Made by a program: the position numbers and the translations under genes. A stretch of DNA of 64,000 nucleotides from Rhodobacterales bacterium HKCCE2091 (lineage in GTDB: Bacteria; Pseudomonadota; Alphaproteobacteria; Rhodobacterales; Rhodobacteraceae), in NCBI GenBank assembly GCA_015689685.1, contig WVSL01000004.1, positions 186,001 through 250,000 of the forward strand, given 5' to 3'. The notes below the pieces were generated by a model, which saw only the letters and a list, made by a program, of their open reading frames with translations, was not told the DNA's origin and did no database searches. Every line of letters begins with the position of its first letter. Position 1 is the first letter of the stretch. Of the stretch, positions 8,773 through 17,218 are shown in pieces.

Positions 8773-9531
8773 ATGCTGTCGGTGCAGGAATACGGGGAGC
8801 GGGGATCGGCGCCGCCGGTGCTGATCGCCCATGGGTTGTTCGGCTCCGGCCGCAACCTCGGCGTCATCGCGAAGCGGTTGAGCGAGGCGCGGTTCGTCCT
8901 GACCGTCGACATGCGCAATCACGGCACCAGCCCCTGGTTCGACAGCCAGAGCTATTTCGACATGGCCGGGGATCTGGCTGAAGTCATTGACGAATTCGGC
9001 GGTCAGGCGGACGTCGTCGGGCATTCGATGGGCGGCAAGGCGGCGATGGTGCTGGCGCTCACGCGGGGTGCGCTGGTGCGGCGGCTGGTGGTCGCGGACA
9101 TCGCGCCGGTCGCCTACAGCCATTCGCAGAACCACCTGATCGCGGCGATGCGGTCGCTGGACCTGGCGCGGATCGGGACGCGGCGGGACGCGGACGAGGC
9201 GCTGTCGGCCGCCGTGGAGGAGCCCGGTGTGCGGGCGTTCCTCTTGCAATCACTTGATATCAAAGAGAAAAAATGGTGTCTGAACCTCGACGTGCTGGAG
9301 GCCGAGATGGAGCGGATCGTCGGCTTTCCGGAGGTCGACGGCAGCTTCGATGGCGACACGCTGTTCCTTGCAGGCGCCGGGTCCGACTACGTGAAGCGCG
9401 AGTATCGCACTGACATCAAACGGCTTTTCCCGAAGGCCCGTTTCGCGAGCCTGCCCGGCGCGGGGCACTGGCTCCATGCCGACAAGCCGCGGGAATTCGA
9501 AGCCGCGCTGGCGGCCTTTCTCAACCGGTAG
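8773..9531 (+). CDS. Alpha/beta-hydrolase, YbfF-type esterase
   Basis: A 252-aa alpha/beta-hydrolase close to the YbfF esterase family (about 254 aa). The oxyanion motif is IAHGLFGSGRNLGVIAKRL, the nucleophile elbow is VGHSMGG (Ser), and the C-terminal His is in LPGAGHWLHADKP. ATG 8773 (MLSVQEYG) fits the family start and has a G-rich Shine-Dalgarno; an in-frame ATG at 8719 would add 18 atypical residues. The physiological substrate is unknown; family members hydrolyse short acyl esters. The five-unit 11-bp repeat array begins 15 bp after its stop. Confidence 0.88.
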   Translation: MLSVQEYGERGSAPPVLIAHGLFGSGRNLGVIAKRLSEARFVLTVDMRNHGTSPWFDSQSYFDMAGDLAEVIDEFGGQADVVGHSMGGKAAMVLALTRGALVRRLVVADIAPVAYSHSQNHLIAAMRSLDLARIGTRRDADEALSAAVEEPGVRAFLLQSLDIKEKKWCLNLDVLEAEMERIVGFPEVDGSFDGDTLFLAGAGSDYVKREYRTDIKRLFPKARFASLPGAGHWLHADKPREFEAALAAFLNR

Positions 9532-9545
9532 TTGTGTGAATCGCC

Positions 9546-9600
9546 GGGTAGAACCGGGGTAGAAAGCGGGTAGAATCCGGGTAGAAACCGGGTAGACCCG
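9546..9600 (+). repeat. 11-bp direct repeat array, copy 1 (five units)
   Basis: Five head-to-tail copies of GGGTAGAANCC start at 9546, 9557, 9568, 9579 and 9590: an exact 11-bp period, about one helical turn. Variation is confined to positions 9-11. The last unit runs into the palindrome CCCGCGCGGG. The array fills the intergenic space between the esterase stop and the convergent small membrane-protein genes. A second array of the same unit lies at 33407. Regular phasing suggests a cooperative protein-binding site or a structured 3' region; no function is known to me. Confidence 0.9.
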
Positions 9601-9610
9601 CGCGGGCCGA

Positions 9611-9808
9611 TTATCGGCCGTCCTGCGGCGGTCCGTGAAGCGCCCGCGCCGCAAGCCACGCCCCCGGAACCGCCGCCACCGCCCCCGCGACCGCCGCGGC
9701 GAGCAGCGGCACCAGGCCGGTCACGCCGGCCACCAGCGCCACAACCACCCCGACCGCGGCCAGGGTGGAGGCAATGGCGCCGTAGATGAACGCGGCGAGG
9801 CGGATCAC
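9611..9808 (-). CDS. Small two-helix membrane protein
   Basis: A 65-aa hydrophobic protein with two likely membrane helices (AFIYGAIASTLAAVGVVVALVAG and VPLLAAAVAGAVAAVPGAWL, the first given here only as its region 5-27). I start it at GTG 9808 (MIRLAAF), which overlaps the upstream TGA as GTGA; a longer reading upstream loses its protein-like character. Its stop lies inside the hairpin-forming segment at 9605-9619. It is the downstream partner of the 60-aa membrane protein at 9805-9987. Function is unknown. Confidence 0.6.
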   Translation of the reverse strand: MIRLAAFIYGAIASTLAAVGVVVALVAGVTGLVPLLAAAVAGAVAAVPGAWLAARALHGPPQDGR

Positions 9809-9987
9809 GTCGCGGATATCCGACGGGCCACCCACCACGACACCGGGACCGCGAGCAGGAAACCGAGCGTCGCGGCGACGACGATCGGGCGGGTCGTGTC
9901 GAGACCCATCGCCAGCCCGGCGACCATGAAGGACCCGGCGAGCGTGGTGCCGATGACGAAGAACAGGAGCAGGGCGAGGCGGGCCAT
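9805..9987 (-). CDS. Small two-helix membrane protein
   Basis: A 60-aa protein starting at ATG 9987 (MARLALLLFF), which has GGAGG 5 nt upstream; an alternative ATG at 10011 lacks such a site. Two hydrophobic segments span about residues 3-24 and 33-54, with a short Thr/Arg loop between. It overlaps the following 65-aa gene by 4 nt. It belongs to a run of three small membrane-protein genes (with 10067-10312). I do not recognise the family. Confidence 0.65.
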   Translation of the reverse strand: MARLALLLFFVIGTTLAGSFMVAGLAMGLDTTRPIVVAATLGFLLAVPVSWWVARRISAT

Positions 9988-10066
9988 CGCGACCTCCGGA
10001 ATTGTTGACATTCCGATTGTCGCATGTGTCGGGGCGCGCGGCCTTGATCCACGTCAAGCGCGGCGG

Positions 10067-10312
10067 TCAGGCGTCGCGCAGGCGCTCCGGCGGCCAGCCG
10101 GGATCGAGCCGCTTCATCCGGTGCGTCAGCCAGATCCCCGCAGGGATGCCGAGAACGAGGCCGAACGCGGCGCAGACGGCGAAGGCGGTGAGGGAATAGT
10201 AGCCGAGCGCGAGCGCCGCAACGACGGCCGCCCCGGCGATGCACAGCACCGCCATCGGGATGTTGAAATACCGCAGCCGCGGGTGCCGGCGGAGTTCGGA
10301 ACGTGTGGGCAT
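10067..10312 (-). CDS. Small membrane protein, basic N- and C-termini
   Basis: An 81-aa protein: basic start MPTRSELRRHPRLRYFN, hydrophobic helices at about residues 19-40 and 44-64, then a basic tail THRMKRLDPGWPPERLRDA. A purine-rich AGGAGG lies upstream of the ATG at 10312. It has the same general style as the two small membrane genes downstream and may be co-transcribed with them (79-bp gap). No function can be assigned. Confidence 0.65.
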   Translation of the reverse strand: MPTRSELRRHPRLRYFNIPMAVLCIAGAAVVAALALGYYSLTAFAVCAAFGLVLGIPAGIWLTHRMKRLDPGWPPERLRDA

Positions 10313-10360
10313 TGCGTCCTCCTTTCGCGTTTGACCAACGCGGCGCGGAGGCGGGCGGTT

Positions 10361-10384
10361 CCGGGGGCGGGCGGCCGCCCCCGG
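10361..10384 (-). terminator. GC-rich hairpin after the general-stress flavoprotein gene
   Basis: CCGGGGGCGG, loop GCGG, CCGCCCCCGG: a perfect 10-bp stem starting 9 nt beyond the stop at 10393. There is no T-run on the minus strand, so it may be a Rho-dependent or 3'-stabilising structure rather than a classical intrinsic terminator. Confidence 0.45.
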
Positions 10385-10392
10385 GTCGCGCG

Positions 10393-10881
10393 TCAGTCGT
10401 TCAGCGCGACATGGGCGGTCTGGTCCTCGAAATCCTTCTTCGGATCGGAGCCGAACAGGAGCTTGAGACCCGCGACGAGGGAGTTCCCGTTCTCCCAGAT
10501 CTGCGCGTCGGTCGCGTCCATCCGCACGAGGCAGAGCTTGGGATCGTCCTTGCCCTGCTCGTACCAGGCGGCGACGAAGGGATTCCAGAGCTTGTCGATC
10601 ATCGCCCGGTCCATGTCCTTCGTCAGCGTGCCGGAGCCCGAGGCGAAGACGTCGTGGCCCTTGCTCTCGTAGGTGAAGACGGCGGGCTTCGGGCCGGACG
10701 CGACGGCCTCGCCGATATCGGTGTCGGTCGCGGTGAAGAACCAGAGCGGTCCGGTGTCACGGTCGGGCGAGACCTGCGCGGTCATCGGCCGCGGCGGGGC
10801 GCCGTCGCAGGAGAGCATGACGGTCATGTCACGGCGCAGGTTGCGCCAGAAGGCGGTTTCGAGGTCTGCGGGGGTCGGCAT
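10393..10881 (-). CDS. Pyridoxamine 5'-phosphate oxidase-like protein (general stress protein 26 type)
   Basis: A 162-aa split-barrel flavin-binding family protein, similar in layout to general stress protein 26. Visible segments are FWRNLRRDMTVMLSCDGA at the start, GPLWFFTATDTDI, then HDVFASGSGTLTKDMD and DKLWNPFVAAWYEQGKDDP, the last being characteristic of the group. Family members bind FMN or FAD; the substrate is generally unknown. It is a single gene followed by a strong GC hairpin and separated by 167 bp from the low-GC membrane-protein gene. Confidence 0.82.
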   Translation of the reverse strand: MPTPADLETAFWRNLRRDMTVMLSCDGAPPRPMTAQVSPDRDTGPLWFFTATDTDIGEAVASGPKPAVFTYESKGHDVFASGSGTLTKDMDRAMIDKLWNPFVAAWYEQGKDDPKLCLVRMDATDAQIWENGNSLVAGLKLLFGSDPKKDFEDQTAHVALND

Positions 10882-11048
10882 GTTGGCCTCCGGTTGGTGT
10901 GGGTTCCGGAGGGGTAACGCGGGAGGTGGGGGGAGGGTTGCGTTGGGGGCACGGGTCTGAACCGTACTAGGTTTGGTCCAGACATCTCCTTAGCACTCGG
11001 GAAAATTTTGGTTGTCTCGCCCGAAACTGCGGCATTTTCCTGCAGGTT

Positions 11049-11882
11049 CTACAAATTAAGCCGCAGCCTTAGTGTCTCAACAAACATGCATCTTTTTTCA
11101 AACTCCTGTCGCCCAAGGTGTTGGTTCGCTTGCTGTAGATATTCAAGAATTCTATTGCTCATAACCTTCTCATCTCTGCCAATTCCCGCAGATAAGTCTA
11201 CAAAAATCAATAGGTGAACTGAAACAAACGGAACCACCGCAAGTAGTACTTTAACAATTGACTGACTGTCCCCGTTGAGGATCTGTGCAATTGTAGAGAT
11301 GGAGATATATAAGTAAGCGCCGGATAGCGGAAAAATTGTTGCTACCGCCATGAGGTAGGCCAGTAACACTATCGGTACGTCAACCTCCTTGCCCTTCCGA
11401 AAAAATAGCCTGTCTTTTGGGAAGAAAACTGGCGGATCTAGTGTCTGGCTTGTTTCCAGGAGCGGCTGCCAGTCCTCAATTGGCTCTGTTTCGATGATGT
11501 GAAGTCTAAATAACGCCAAAAAGTACTCTGAGCGAACATAATACCCGTACGAGAGCGCTAGCAATACAGAGCCAAGAAAAAGAAGAAAATCTCTTAGTTC
11601 TCCGAGTTCCCTCAATTGTATGGTCAAAATCTGAACGTCCGCGCCGCCATTGAAGAACGAGAGCGTAATAATTAGAAAGATGATTCCGTACGCGCGCAGA
11701 ATCTTGTCAGATACGTTGCTGAGCCTTTTCGCCTTCTCGATATACTTGTCTCGGTCAAACCTCTTGCTTAGGAGAGACTCCTTGGCGTATCGCTTGCTCA
11801 CTACGGAAAACATGGTGGACACGTCAAGCTGCGCGAGTGCAGTGATTTTATCTGCTTCCAAACCTACAGGCCCTTCTGGCAA
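11049..11882 (-). CDS. Low-GC multi-helix membrane protein, unknown, likely acquired
   Basis: A 277-aa open frame in DNA near 45% GC by eye, far below its neighbours, with A/T-rich codon choice (AAT, TTA, ATA). I see four hydrophobic segments: ILRAYGIIFLIITLSFF, DFLLFLGSVLLALSYGYYV, IVLLAYLMAVATIFPLSGAY and VKVLLAVVPFVSVHLLIFV. The C-terminal tail is charged, YLQQANQHLGRQEFEKR. The listed TTG start is the first possible codon after a stop; downstream TTG or ATG (MFSVVSKRY) are alternatives. A possible promoter (TTTCCG, 16 nt, TATTAT on the minus strand) lies just upstream. I do not recognise the family. Composition argues for horizontal transfer. Confidence 0.65.
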   Translation of the reverse strand: MPEGPVGLEADKITALAQLDVSTMFSVVSKRYAKESLLSKRFDRDKYIEKAKRLSNVSDKILRAYGIIFLIITLSFFNGGADVQILTIQLRELGELRDFLLFLGSVLLALSYGYYVRSEYFLALFRLHIIETEPIEDWQPLLETSQTLDPPVFFPKDRLFFRKGKEVDVPIVLLAYLMAVATIFPLSGAYLYISISTIAQILNGDSQSIVKVLLAVVPFVSVHLLIFVDLSAGIGRDEKVMSNRILEYLQQANQHLGRQEFEKRCMFVETLRLRLNL

Positions 11883-12095
11883 TAGATTGATCTACTTCTG
11901 GGTCAGGTACTTATAATAGTCAATTCGATTTTAGCGGAAACTACATGGCTCGACGACCTATTCCGCAATGCTGAAAACAGCGCTGACCGTAGCTCTAGCC
12001 AAAATTCACCAAATGCAGTGACGCGGGACCATGGTCTTGAAAAGTAGCCATCGTCCAAGTCCTCAATCTACCTTCACGCCCTGATGAAAGGCAGC

Positions 12096-13895
12096 CTAGC
12101 CATCCATCTTCAGCGCATTAATGAAAGCCGACTGCGGGATCTCCACCTTCCCGAACTGCCGCATCTTCTTCTTGCCCGCCTTCTGCTTCTCGAGCAACTT
12201 CTTCTTCCGCGTCGCGTCCCCTCCATAGCACTTCGCGGTGACGTCCTTGCGCATCGCCGACAGGGTCTCGCGCGCGATCACGCGGCCTCCAATGGCCGCC
12301 TGGATCGGGATCTTGAACATGTGGCGGGGGATCAGTTCCTTGAGCTTCTCCACCATCATCCGGCCCCGCCCCTCGGCGCGGTCGCGGTGGACCATCATCG
12401 ACAGGGCGTCGACGGGCTCGTCGTTCACCAGGATCGACATCTTCACGAGGTAGTCCTGCCGGTAGCCGATCATCTGGTAGTCGAAGCTGGCATAGCCCTT
12501 GGTCACCGATTTCAGCCGGTCGTAGAAGTCGAACACGACCTCGTTCAGCGGCAGGTCGTAGACCACCATCGCGCGGGAGCCGGCATAGGTCAGGTCCATC
12601 TGGATGCCGCGGCGGTCCTGGCAGAGTTTCAGCACGTCGCCGAGGTATTCGTCGGGGACAAGGATGGTGGCCTTGATCCGCGGCTCCTCGATATGGTCGA
12701 CGAGGGTGAGGTCGGGCATGTCGGCGGGGTTGTGCAGGTCCATCTTCTCGCCGTCCTTCATGTGGACGTGGTAGATGACCGACGGCGCGGTGGTGATGAG
12801 GTCGATGTCGTATTCGCGCTCGAGCCGGTCGCGCACGACCTCGAGATGCAGCAGCCCGAGGAAGCCGCAGCGGAAGCCGAAGCCGAGCGCGGCGGAGGTT
12901 TCCATCTCGTAGGTGAACGACGCGTCGTTGAGGGCGAGCTTTTCGATCGCGTCGCGCAGGTCCTCGAAGTCGTTGGCGTCGACCGGGAAGAGGCCGCAGA
13001 ACACCACCGGGATCGAGGGCTTGAAGCCGGGCAGCGCCTGCGCGGCGGGCTTGCGTTCATGCGTGATGGTGTCGCCGACGCGGGTGTCGCGGACCTGCTT
13101 GATCGACGCGGTGAAGACGCCGATCTCGCCCGGGCCGAGTTCCGCGATGTCGACCATCGCGGGTTTCAGCACGGCGAGCTTGTCGAGCTTGTAGCTCGCG
13201 CCGGTCTTCATCATGCGGATCTGGTCGCCCTTGCGGATCACCCCGTCCATGACGCGGATCAGGACGACGACGCCGAGGTAGCTGTCGTACCAGCTGTCGA
13301 CCAGCATCGCCTTGAGCGGCGCATCGCGCTCGCCCTTGGGCGCGGGCAGGCGGGTGACGATGGCCTCGAGCACGTCGGGGATGCCGAGGCCCGTCTTGGC
13401 CGAGATCTCCACCGCGTCCGAGGCGTCGATGCCGATCACGTCCTCGATCTGCTCGCGCACGCGGGCGGGTTCGGCCGCGGGCAGGTCGATCTTGTTCAGG
13501 ACCGGCACGATTTCGTGGTCCGCGTCGATGGCCTGGTAGACGTTGGCGAGCGTCTGCGCCTCGACGCCTTGCGTGGCGTCGACGACCAGCAGCGACCCCT
13601 CGACCGCGCGCATGGAGCGGGAGACCTCGTAGGCGAAGTCGACGTGGCCCGGCGTGTCGATCAGGTTGAGGATGTAGGTGTTCCCGTCCTGCGCCGGGTA
13701 CTCGATCCGGACCGAGTTCGCCTTGATGGTGATGCCGCGCTCGCGCTCGATGTCCATCGCGTCAAGCAACTGCTCCTTCATGTCCCGCTCCGCCACCGTG
13801 CCGGTGAGTTGGATCAGCCGGTCGGCGAGCGTGGATTTCCCGTGGTCGATATGGGCGACGATGGAGAAGTTGCGGATGCGGTTGAGGTCGGTCAT
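12096..13895 (-). CDS. lepA: Elongation factor 4 (LepA) GTPase
   Basis: A 599-aa EF4/LepA, the usual length. ATG 13895 begins [21 protein letters not shown] motifs are [23 protein letters not shown] and LNKIDLPAA. The C-terminal LepA-specific region ends [19 protein letters not shown]. LepA is a ribosome-associated GTPase acting in translation under stress or in initiation-complex assembly. The open frame upstream of 13895 is proline-rich noise. Single gene, divergent from the GTG-started gene at 14018. Confidence 0.97.
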   Translation of the reverse strand: MTDLNRIRNFSIVAHIDHGKSTLADRLIQLTGTVAERDMKEQLLDAMDIERERGITIKANSVRIEYPAQDGNTYILNLIDTPGHVDFAYEVSRSMRAVEGSLLVVDATQGVEAQTLANVYQAIDADHEIVPVLNKIDLPAAEPARVREQIEDVIGIDASDAVEISAKTGLGIPDVLEAIVTRLPAPKGERDAPLKAMLVDSWYDSYLGVVVLIRVMDGVIRKGDQIRMMKTGASYKLDKLAVLKPAMVDIAELGPGEIGVFTASIKQVRDTRVGDTITHERKPAAQALPGFKPSIPVVFCGLFPVDANDFEDLRDAIEKLALNDASFTYEMETSAALGFGFRCGFLGLLHLEVVRDRLEREYDIDLITTAPSVIYHVHMKDGEKMDLHNPADMPDLTLVDHIEEPRIKATILVPDEYLGDVLKLCQDRRGIQMDLTYAGSRAMVVYDLPLNEVVFDFYDRLKSVTKGYASFDYQMIGYRQDYLVKMSILVNDEPVDALSMMVHRDRAEGRGRMMVEKLKELIPRHMFKIPIQAAIGGRVIARETLSAMRKDVTAKCYGGDATRKKKLLEKQKAGKKKMRQFGKVEIPQSAFINALKMDG

Positions 13896-14017
13896 GGGCG
13901 GCCTGCGAGGAGAGGATTGCAGGGGGAGATACAGGAGACGCGGGGGCGGGGGAAGGGCGGTTGGCGGGGGAGATATGTGTGGGGTAGGGTTGTGCGGAAC
14001 GAGGGCGAGGGCGGTCG

Positions 14018-15196
14018 GTGGCGGTTGAGGATCGAGCGGAGTTCCTTGCTTGGCTCCAAGAACAGCCAAACGAGACCTGTGTGGCGATAGCTTACCGAGC
14101 CGCGCTGCGCGTTCTGAGTTTCGTGACTCTTTTTGATCAGCGGGGATTGGAGGCAGAGCGGCTTGCATTATCAAGCTGTCGCGCCTTGCTGATATCAGGT
14201 GTTGGAGTGCTCGCTATGACGTCCGAAGTTAGGGACGCCGCTCGCGCTGCCGCCAAATCGTTCTCGAACGCCGCGCCTCCAGCTTCTGCCTCACGCGCGG
14301 CAGCAGATGCTGCCTCAGACGCTGCGAATGCGCTCGCCGATGCTGACGATCTAAACGACGAGCGAACCGCGTCGGCGGCCCGCGCCGCAGTTGACGCAGC
14401 ATATACTGCCGCCCGTGGAGCTGGCGCCGCCACCGCTCGCGCGACCCTTCACGCCAACATCTCTGACCCTGAAGAAGTCGCCGACGCGGCGTACGTTGCC
14501 GCTTACAGAGATGCCGGAATTGAGGGCGGAGGCTCAGGCCTTGTCAGCGCAGTGAATGTAATACCCGAAGAAATTCGGGACGTCCTATCCAAGTATTCGG
14601 ACGGCCGCACAGACCTCCTCGGCTCGGGAGGTCCGTGGTCGTTTTGGGCCAGATGGTACCAAGCCGCGATGGCCGGTATACCTTTGCCGTGGGAACTTCA
14701 GCAAGAGATTGCTCTGATACCAAATGCTGTTTGGGATGCTGGTCCGGAAGCGGTCGCGGAAGCCATAAATCTCATTGAGGCTAAGCACGATCTTCGTCGC
14801 TGTATCAACGAACTCGAACGTGACCGGAATACAGTGCTCTTTGACCGCCACGGGATTGGCGGCAACAGCCCTCCGGAGCCAATCGAAGAGCTTCCGGGTG
14901 AGCCGACGGCGCGCGAAGTTGTAGAACGTGTGGTCGTCGTCTGGGACGCGCTCGCGGATCTGAAGGAGGAGACGAAAACTGCAGAGCCCGACGTAGACAA
15001 AATCCGGTCTGCCATCGATAAGGTTCTCGACTCTTTGGCGGCAATTGTCCGATGGACCGGTGGAAAGCTCGACCTAACGGTTGATACGTTCATCAAGTGG
15101 GGCGTCCCGGCCGGATGCGGGTACTTGGTTCTCAACCCCGGCAAACTTCAGGCATTGGTTGATGCTGCACAGAGGTTTCTCGCGGCACTTCCCTGA
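14018..15196 (+). CDS. Unrecognised tandem-paralogue family, member A
   Basis: A 392-aa protein starting at GTG 14018. It has three parts: an N-terminal block [20 protein letters not shown]; an Ala-rich middle (about 70-165) with repeated A-A-D-A/A-A-Y steps such as [18 protein letters not shown]; and a C-terminal half with [20 protein letters not shown] and a C-terminal hydrophobic patch. Blocks one and three align with the next gene (15334-16419), so the two are tandem paralogues. Codon use and GC (about 58%) are lower than the surroundings. I know no function for this family; Rhodobacterales genomes appear to carry proteins of similar style. Confidence 0.75.
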   Translation: MAVEDRAEFLAWLQEQPNETCVAIAYRAALRVLSFVTLFDQRGLEAERLALSSCRALLISGVGVLAMTSEVRDAARAAAKSFSNAAPPASASRAAADAASDAANALADADDLNDERTASAARAAVDAAYTAARGAGAATARATLHANISDPEEVADAAYVAAYRDAGIEGGGSGLVSAVNVIPEEIRDVLSKYSDGRTDLLGSGGPWSFWARWYQAAMAGIPLPWELQQEIALIPNAVWDAGPEAVAEAINLIEAKHDLRRCINELERDRNTVLFDRHGIGGNSPPEPIEELPGEPTAREVVERVVVVWDALADLKEETKTAEPDVDKIRSAIDKVLDSLAAIVRWTGGKLDLTVDTFIKWGVPAGCGYLVLNPGKLQALVDAAQRFLAALP

Positions 15197-15333
15197 CCCC
15201 CGCTTCCCCACCTACACCCCCTTCCTGCCGCGATTTCGTCTCACTTTGTTTCTAGATTCCGAACTCACAGCAAACGGAATCCCAACCCTGCTGCACGATC
15301 TTCGCACCCATGTCCCTGCATGAAGAAGGCATC

Positions 15334-16419
15334 ATGACCGGCAACGCGCAGGCAGAATTCATCATCGACGACGCCGCGCCGCCGGGCGAGGCGGAGTTTC
15401 GGGCGTGGCTGTCGGGCGTCCCCGGCAGCGTCGCTCTGGCGGTCGCCTACCGGGCCGGGCTGCGGCTGTTCCCGGTCGCCGCGCGCGCGGACGAACGGTC
15501 GCCGGTGACCGAACGGCTGGTGCTGATGATCGGGCGGGCGCTGATGGCCGCGGGCACGGCCGCGAAACGGCCGGGGCCGAAGGCGCGGTCCGCGGCCGAG
15601 CGGGCGTTGCGCGCCGCCGTCGCCGCCGCAGAGGCCGCGGAGGCGCGGGTTTTCGCGGACCCCGCGCTTCTCTCCGCCGCCGCCGCTGCCGGGCGCATCG
15701 ATCCGACCGAGGCCGCGCTGTCGGCGGTCCGGGTCGACGACGACGCGCACGAGATCGCGCGGGCCGAGGCCGGGCTCGACTTCGACGCGCTGATCGCGGG
15801 GCCGGTGATCTTTCCGCCGGAGCTGGCGCACGGGATCGCGGACTGGGCCGTGGACCGGGTCGACCTGCTGCCGCCCACCGGCCATCTCGCCTTCTGGGCC
15901 GACTGGCACGCGCGCGCGGTCGAAGGGCGGCCGATGTCCTGGGCGATGCAGGCCGAGATCGTGGACCTGCCGGACGATGTCTGGGACGGCGAGCTGAAGG
16001 TGCTCGCCATGCGGATCGAGCGGATCCGCGTGCGCCACGAACTGATCGGACGGCTCGCCGCGCTGGATCGGCGCATCGCCGGCGCAGGCGCCGAGGCCGA
16101 GGAACAGGACGGCGAAAGCGCCGCGGCGGGGTTCGCCGCGATCCGCCTCATCCGCGGCCCGATGGAGGATCTGCGAAACCAGACGGTCTCGCCCAAGCCG
16201 CAGCCGTTCCTAGTGCAGAAGGCGGGCAAGACGCTCGCCGCGGTCCTGTCGGCCTCGGCCAAGTGGCTCGGCCGGTCGATGGACGTGGACGGCAAGGATT
16301 ACGTCCGCGTCATCGGCAAGTCCGGCGGCGTGGCGACGGCGACCTGGATCGCGCGGGTGGAACCGCAGGTGCGGGCGGTGATCCGCGCCGCAGACGACTG
16401 GCAGCGGCTGTTGCACTGA
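15334..16419 (+). CDS. Unrecognised tandem-paralogue family, member B
   Basis: A 361-aa paralogue of the preceding gene. I use ATG 15334 (MTGNAQAEF) because AAGAAGG lies just upstream; ATG 15310 has no ribosome-binding site. It shares EFRAWLSGVPGSVALAVAYR near the N-terminus and FWADWHARAVEGRPMSWAMQ in the centre, spaced as in member A. The Ala-rich middle is shorter and the DNA is of normal high GC. No signal peptide or clear membrane helix. Function unknown; no catalytic motif seen. Confidence 0.75.
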   Translation: MTGNAQAEFIIDDAAPPGEAEFRAWLSGVPGSVALAVAYRAGLRLFPVAARADERSPVTERLVLMIGRALMAAGTAAKRPGPKARSAAERALRAAVAAAEAAEARVFADPALLSAAAAAGRIDPTEAALSAVRVDDDAHEIARAEAGLDFDALIAGPVIFPPELAHGIADWAVDRVDLLPPTGHLAFWADWHARAVEGRPMSWAMQAEIVDLPDDVWDGELKVLAMRIERIRVRHELIGRLAALDRRIAGAGAEAEEQDGESAAAGFAAIRLIRGPMEDLRNQTVSPKPQPFLVQKAGKTLAAVLSASAKWLGRSMDVDGKDYVRVIGKSGGVATATWIARVEPQVRAVIRAADDWQRLLH

Positions 16420-16494
16420 CCCCGGCAGGAGGTCGCCGACGCGCGGGGACGCGTCGGTGGGCCGACCTGCATGGTGGCGGGAGGAGGCCCGGCC

Positions 16495-16623
16495 ATGACC
16501 GGCATGGGTGTCTGGACCGCGATCGGAATCGGAACCGCGCTTGGCGTCGCGTTCGGCAGTATCGGGGCGGGGATCGGCGGGCCGCTCGGCGTCGCGATCC
16601 GGGCGGCGAACGGCGGGGAATAG
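16495..16623 (+). CDS. Small glycine-zipper membrane peptide
   Basis: A 42-aa peptide with a Gly/Ala small-residue pattern, AIGIGTALGVAFGSIGAGIG, typical of glycine-zipper transmembrane helices. ATG 16495 has GGGAGGAGG about 7 nt upstream; an in-frame ATG at 16471 overlaps that site and is less likely. It follows the tandem paralogues on the same strand by 75 bp. Its stop is one base from the stop of the convergent Lrp gene. Similar tiny Gly-zipper proteins are common in Rhodobacteraceae; role unknown. Confidence 0.6.
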   Translation: MTGMGVWTAIGIGTALGVAFGSIGAGIGGPLGVAIRAANGGE

Positions 16624-16624
16624 C

Positions 16625-17080
16625 TCAGCCGACCGGCAGCGTTTCCCGCCCAATCATCTGGCGCAGGGAAAAGCTCGTCCGCGTCGCGCGGATGCCGGGG
16701 ACCTGCAGCAGGCTTTCCTCGAGGAACCGGTCGAAGGCGGCGAGGTCGCGGGCCACGACCTTCATCAGCACGTCGCGGGTGCCGGTCATCAGGTGGCATT
16801 CCACCACCTCGTCGAACCGGGCGACCGCGGTCTCGAAGGTCGACAGGGTCTTGCGGGCGTGGCCCTCCAGCTCGACGAACACGAAGACCGTCAGCGGGTA
16901 GCCGAGCGCAGACTGGTCCAGCCGGGCGCCGTAGCCGCGGATGGTGCCGTCCTGTTCCAGCTTCGCGATCCGCCTGGCGCAGGGCGTGGGCGACAGGCCG
17001 ACACGTTCCGCCAGGTCGATGACGGGGATACGGCCCTCGGCCTGGAGCGTGGCGAGAATCTTCCGGTCGATCGCGTCCAT
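16625..17080 (-). CDS. Lrp/AsnC-family transcriptional regulator
   Basis: A 151-aa Lrp/AsnC regulator. The N-terminal winged helix-turn-helix contains IPVIDLAERVGLSPTPCARR as recognition region, followed by a RAM/AsnC effector domain (VECHLMTGTRDVLMKVVARD). It is divergently arranged with the leucine dehydrogenase gene, 138 bp apart. In such pairs the regulator commonly senses a branched-chain amino acid and controls the catabolic gene. That role is inferred from position. Confidence 0.93.
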   Translation of the reverse strand: MDAIDRKILATLQAEGRIPVIDLAERVGLSPTPCARRIAKLEQDGTIRGYGARLDQSALGYPLTVFVFVELEGHARKTLSTFETAVARFDEVVECHLMTGTRDVLMKVVARDLAAFDRFLEESLLQVPGIRATRTSFSLRQMIGRETLPVG

Positions 17081-17153
17081 TGGGGGAAATCTCTACTTGC
17101 GGGCGGTTGCCCGGAGAATACCCGCGCGGACCGGCCCGGCCAAGCATCGCTTT

Positions 17154-17166
17154 GGCGACAATCGCC
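17154..17166. promoter_or_regulatory. Candidate Lrp operator in the regulator/leucine dehydrogenase gap
   Basis: Inverted repeat GGCGA-CAA-TCGCC, flanked as TTTGGCGACAATCGCCAG, lies between the divergent lrp-like and leucine dehydrogenase genes, about 50 nt before the dehydrogenase ATG. A short dyad in such a gap is a reasonable binding site for the adjacent regulator. No binding consensus was checked. Confidence 0.4.
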
Positions 17167-17218
17167 AGCCCGGTCGTGGCAGGATCCCCCCAGAGTTCCC
17201 TTCAAAGAGGCCCGCGCC

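Noticed and set aside
9546-9600. The 11-bp array as a CRISPR array
   Set aside because: Repeat is 11 bp with no unique spacers; CRISPR repeats are longer and separated by spacers.
11049-11882. Low-GC gene as an insertion sequence or prophage fragment
   Set aside because: No transposase, integrase or terminal repeats are visible; it is a membrane protein.
12084-14090. 668-aa plus-strand frame opposite lepA
   Set aside because: Shadow of lepA; the GTPase motifs are on the minus strand.
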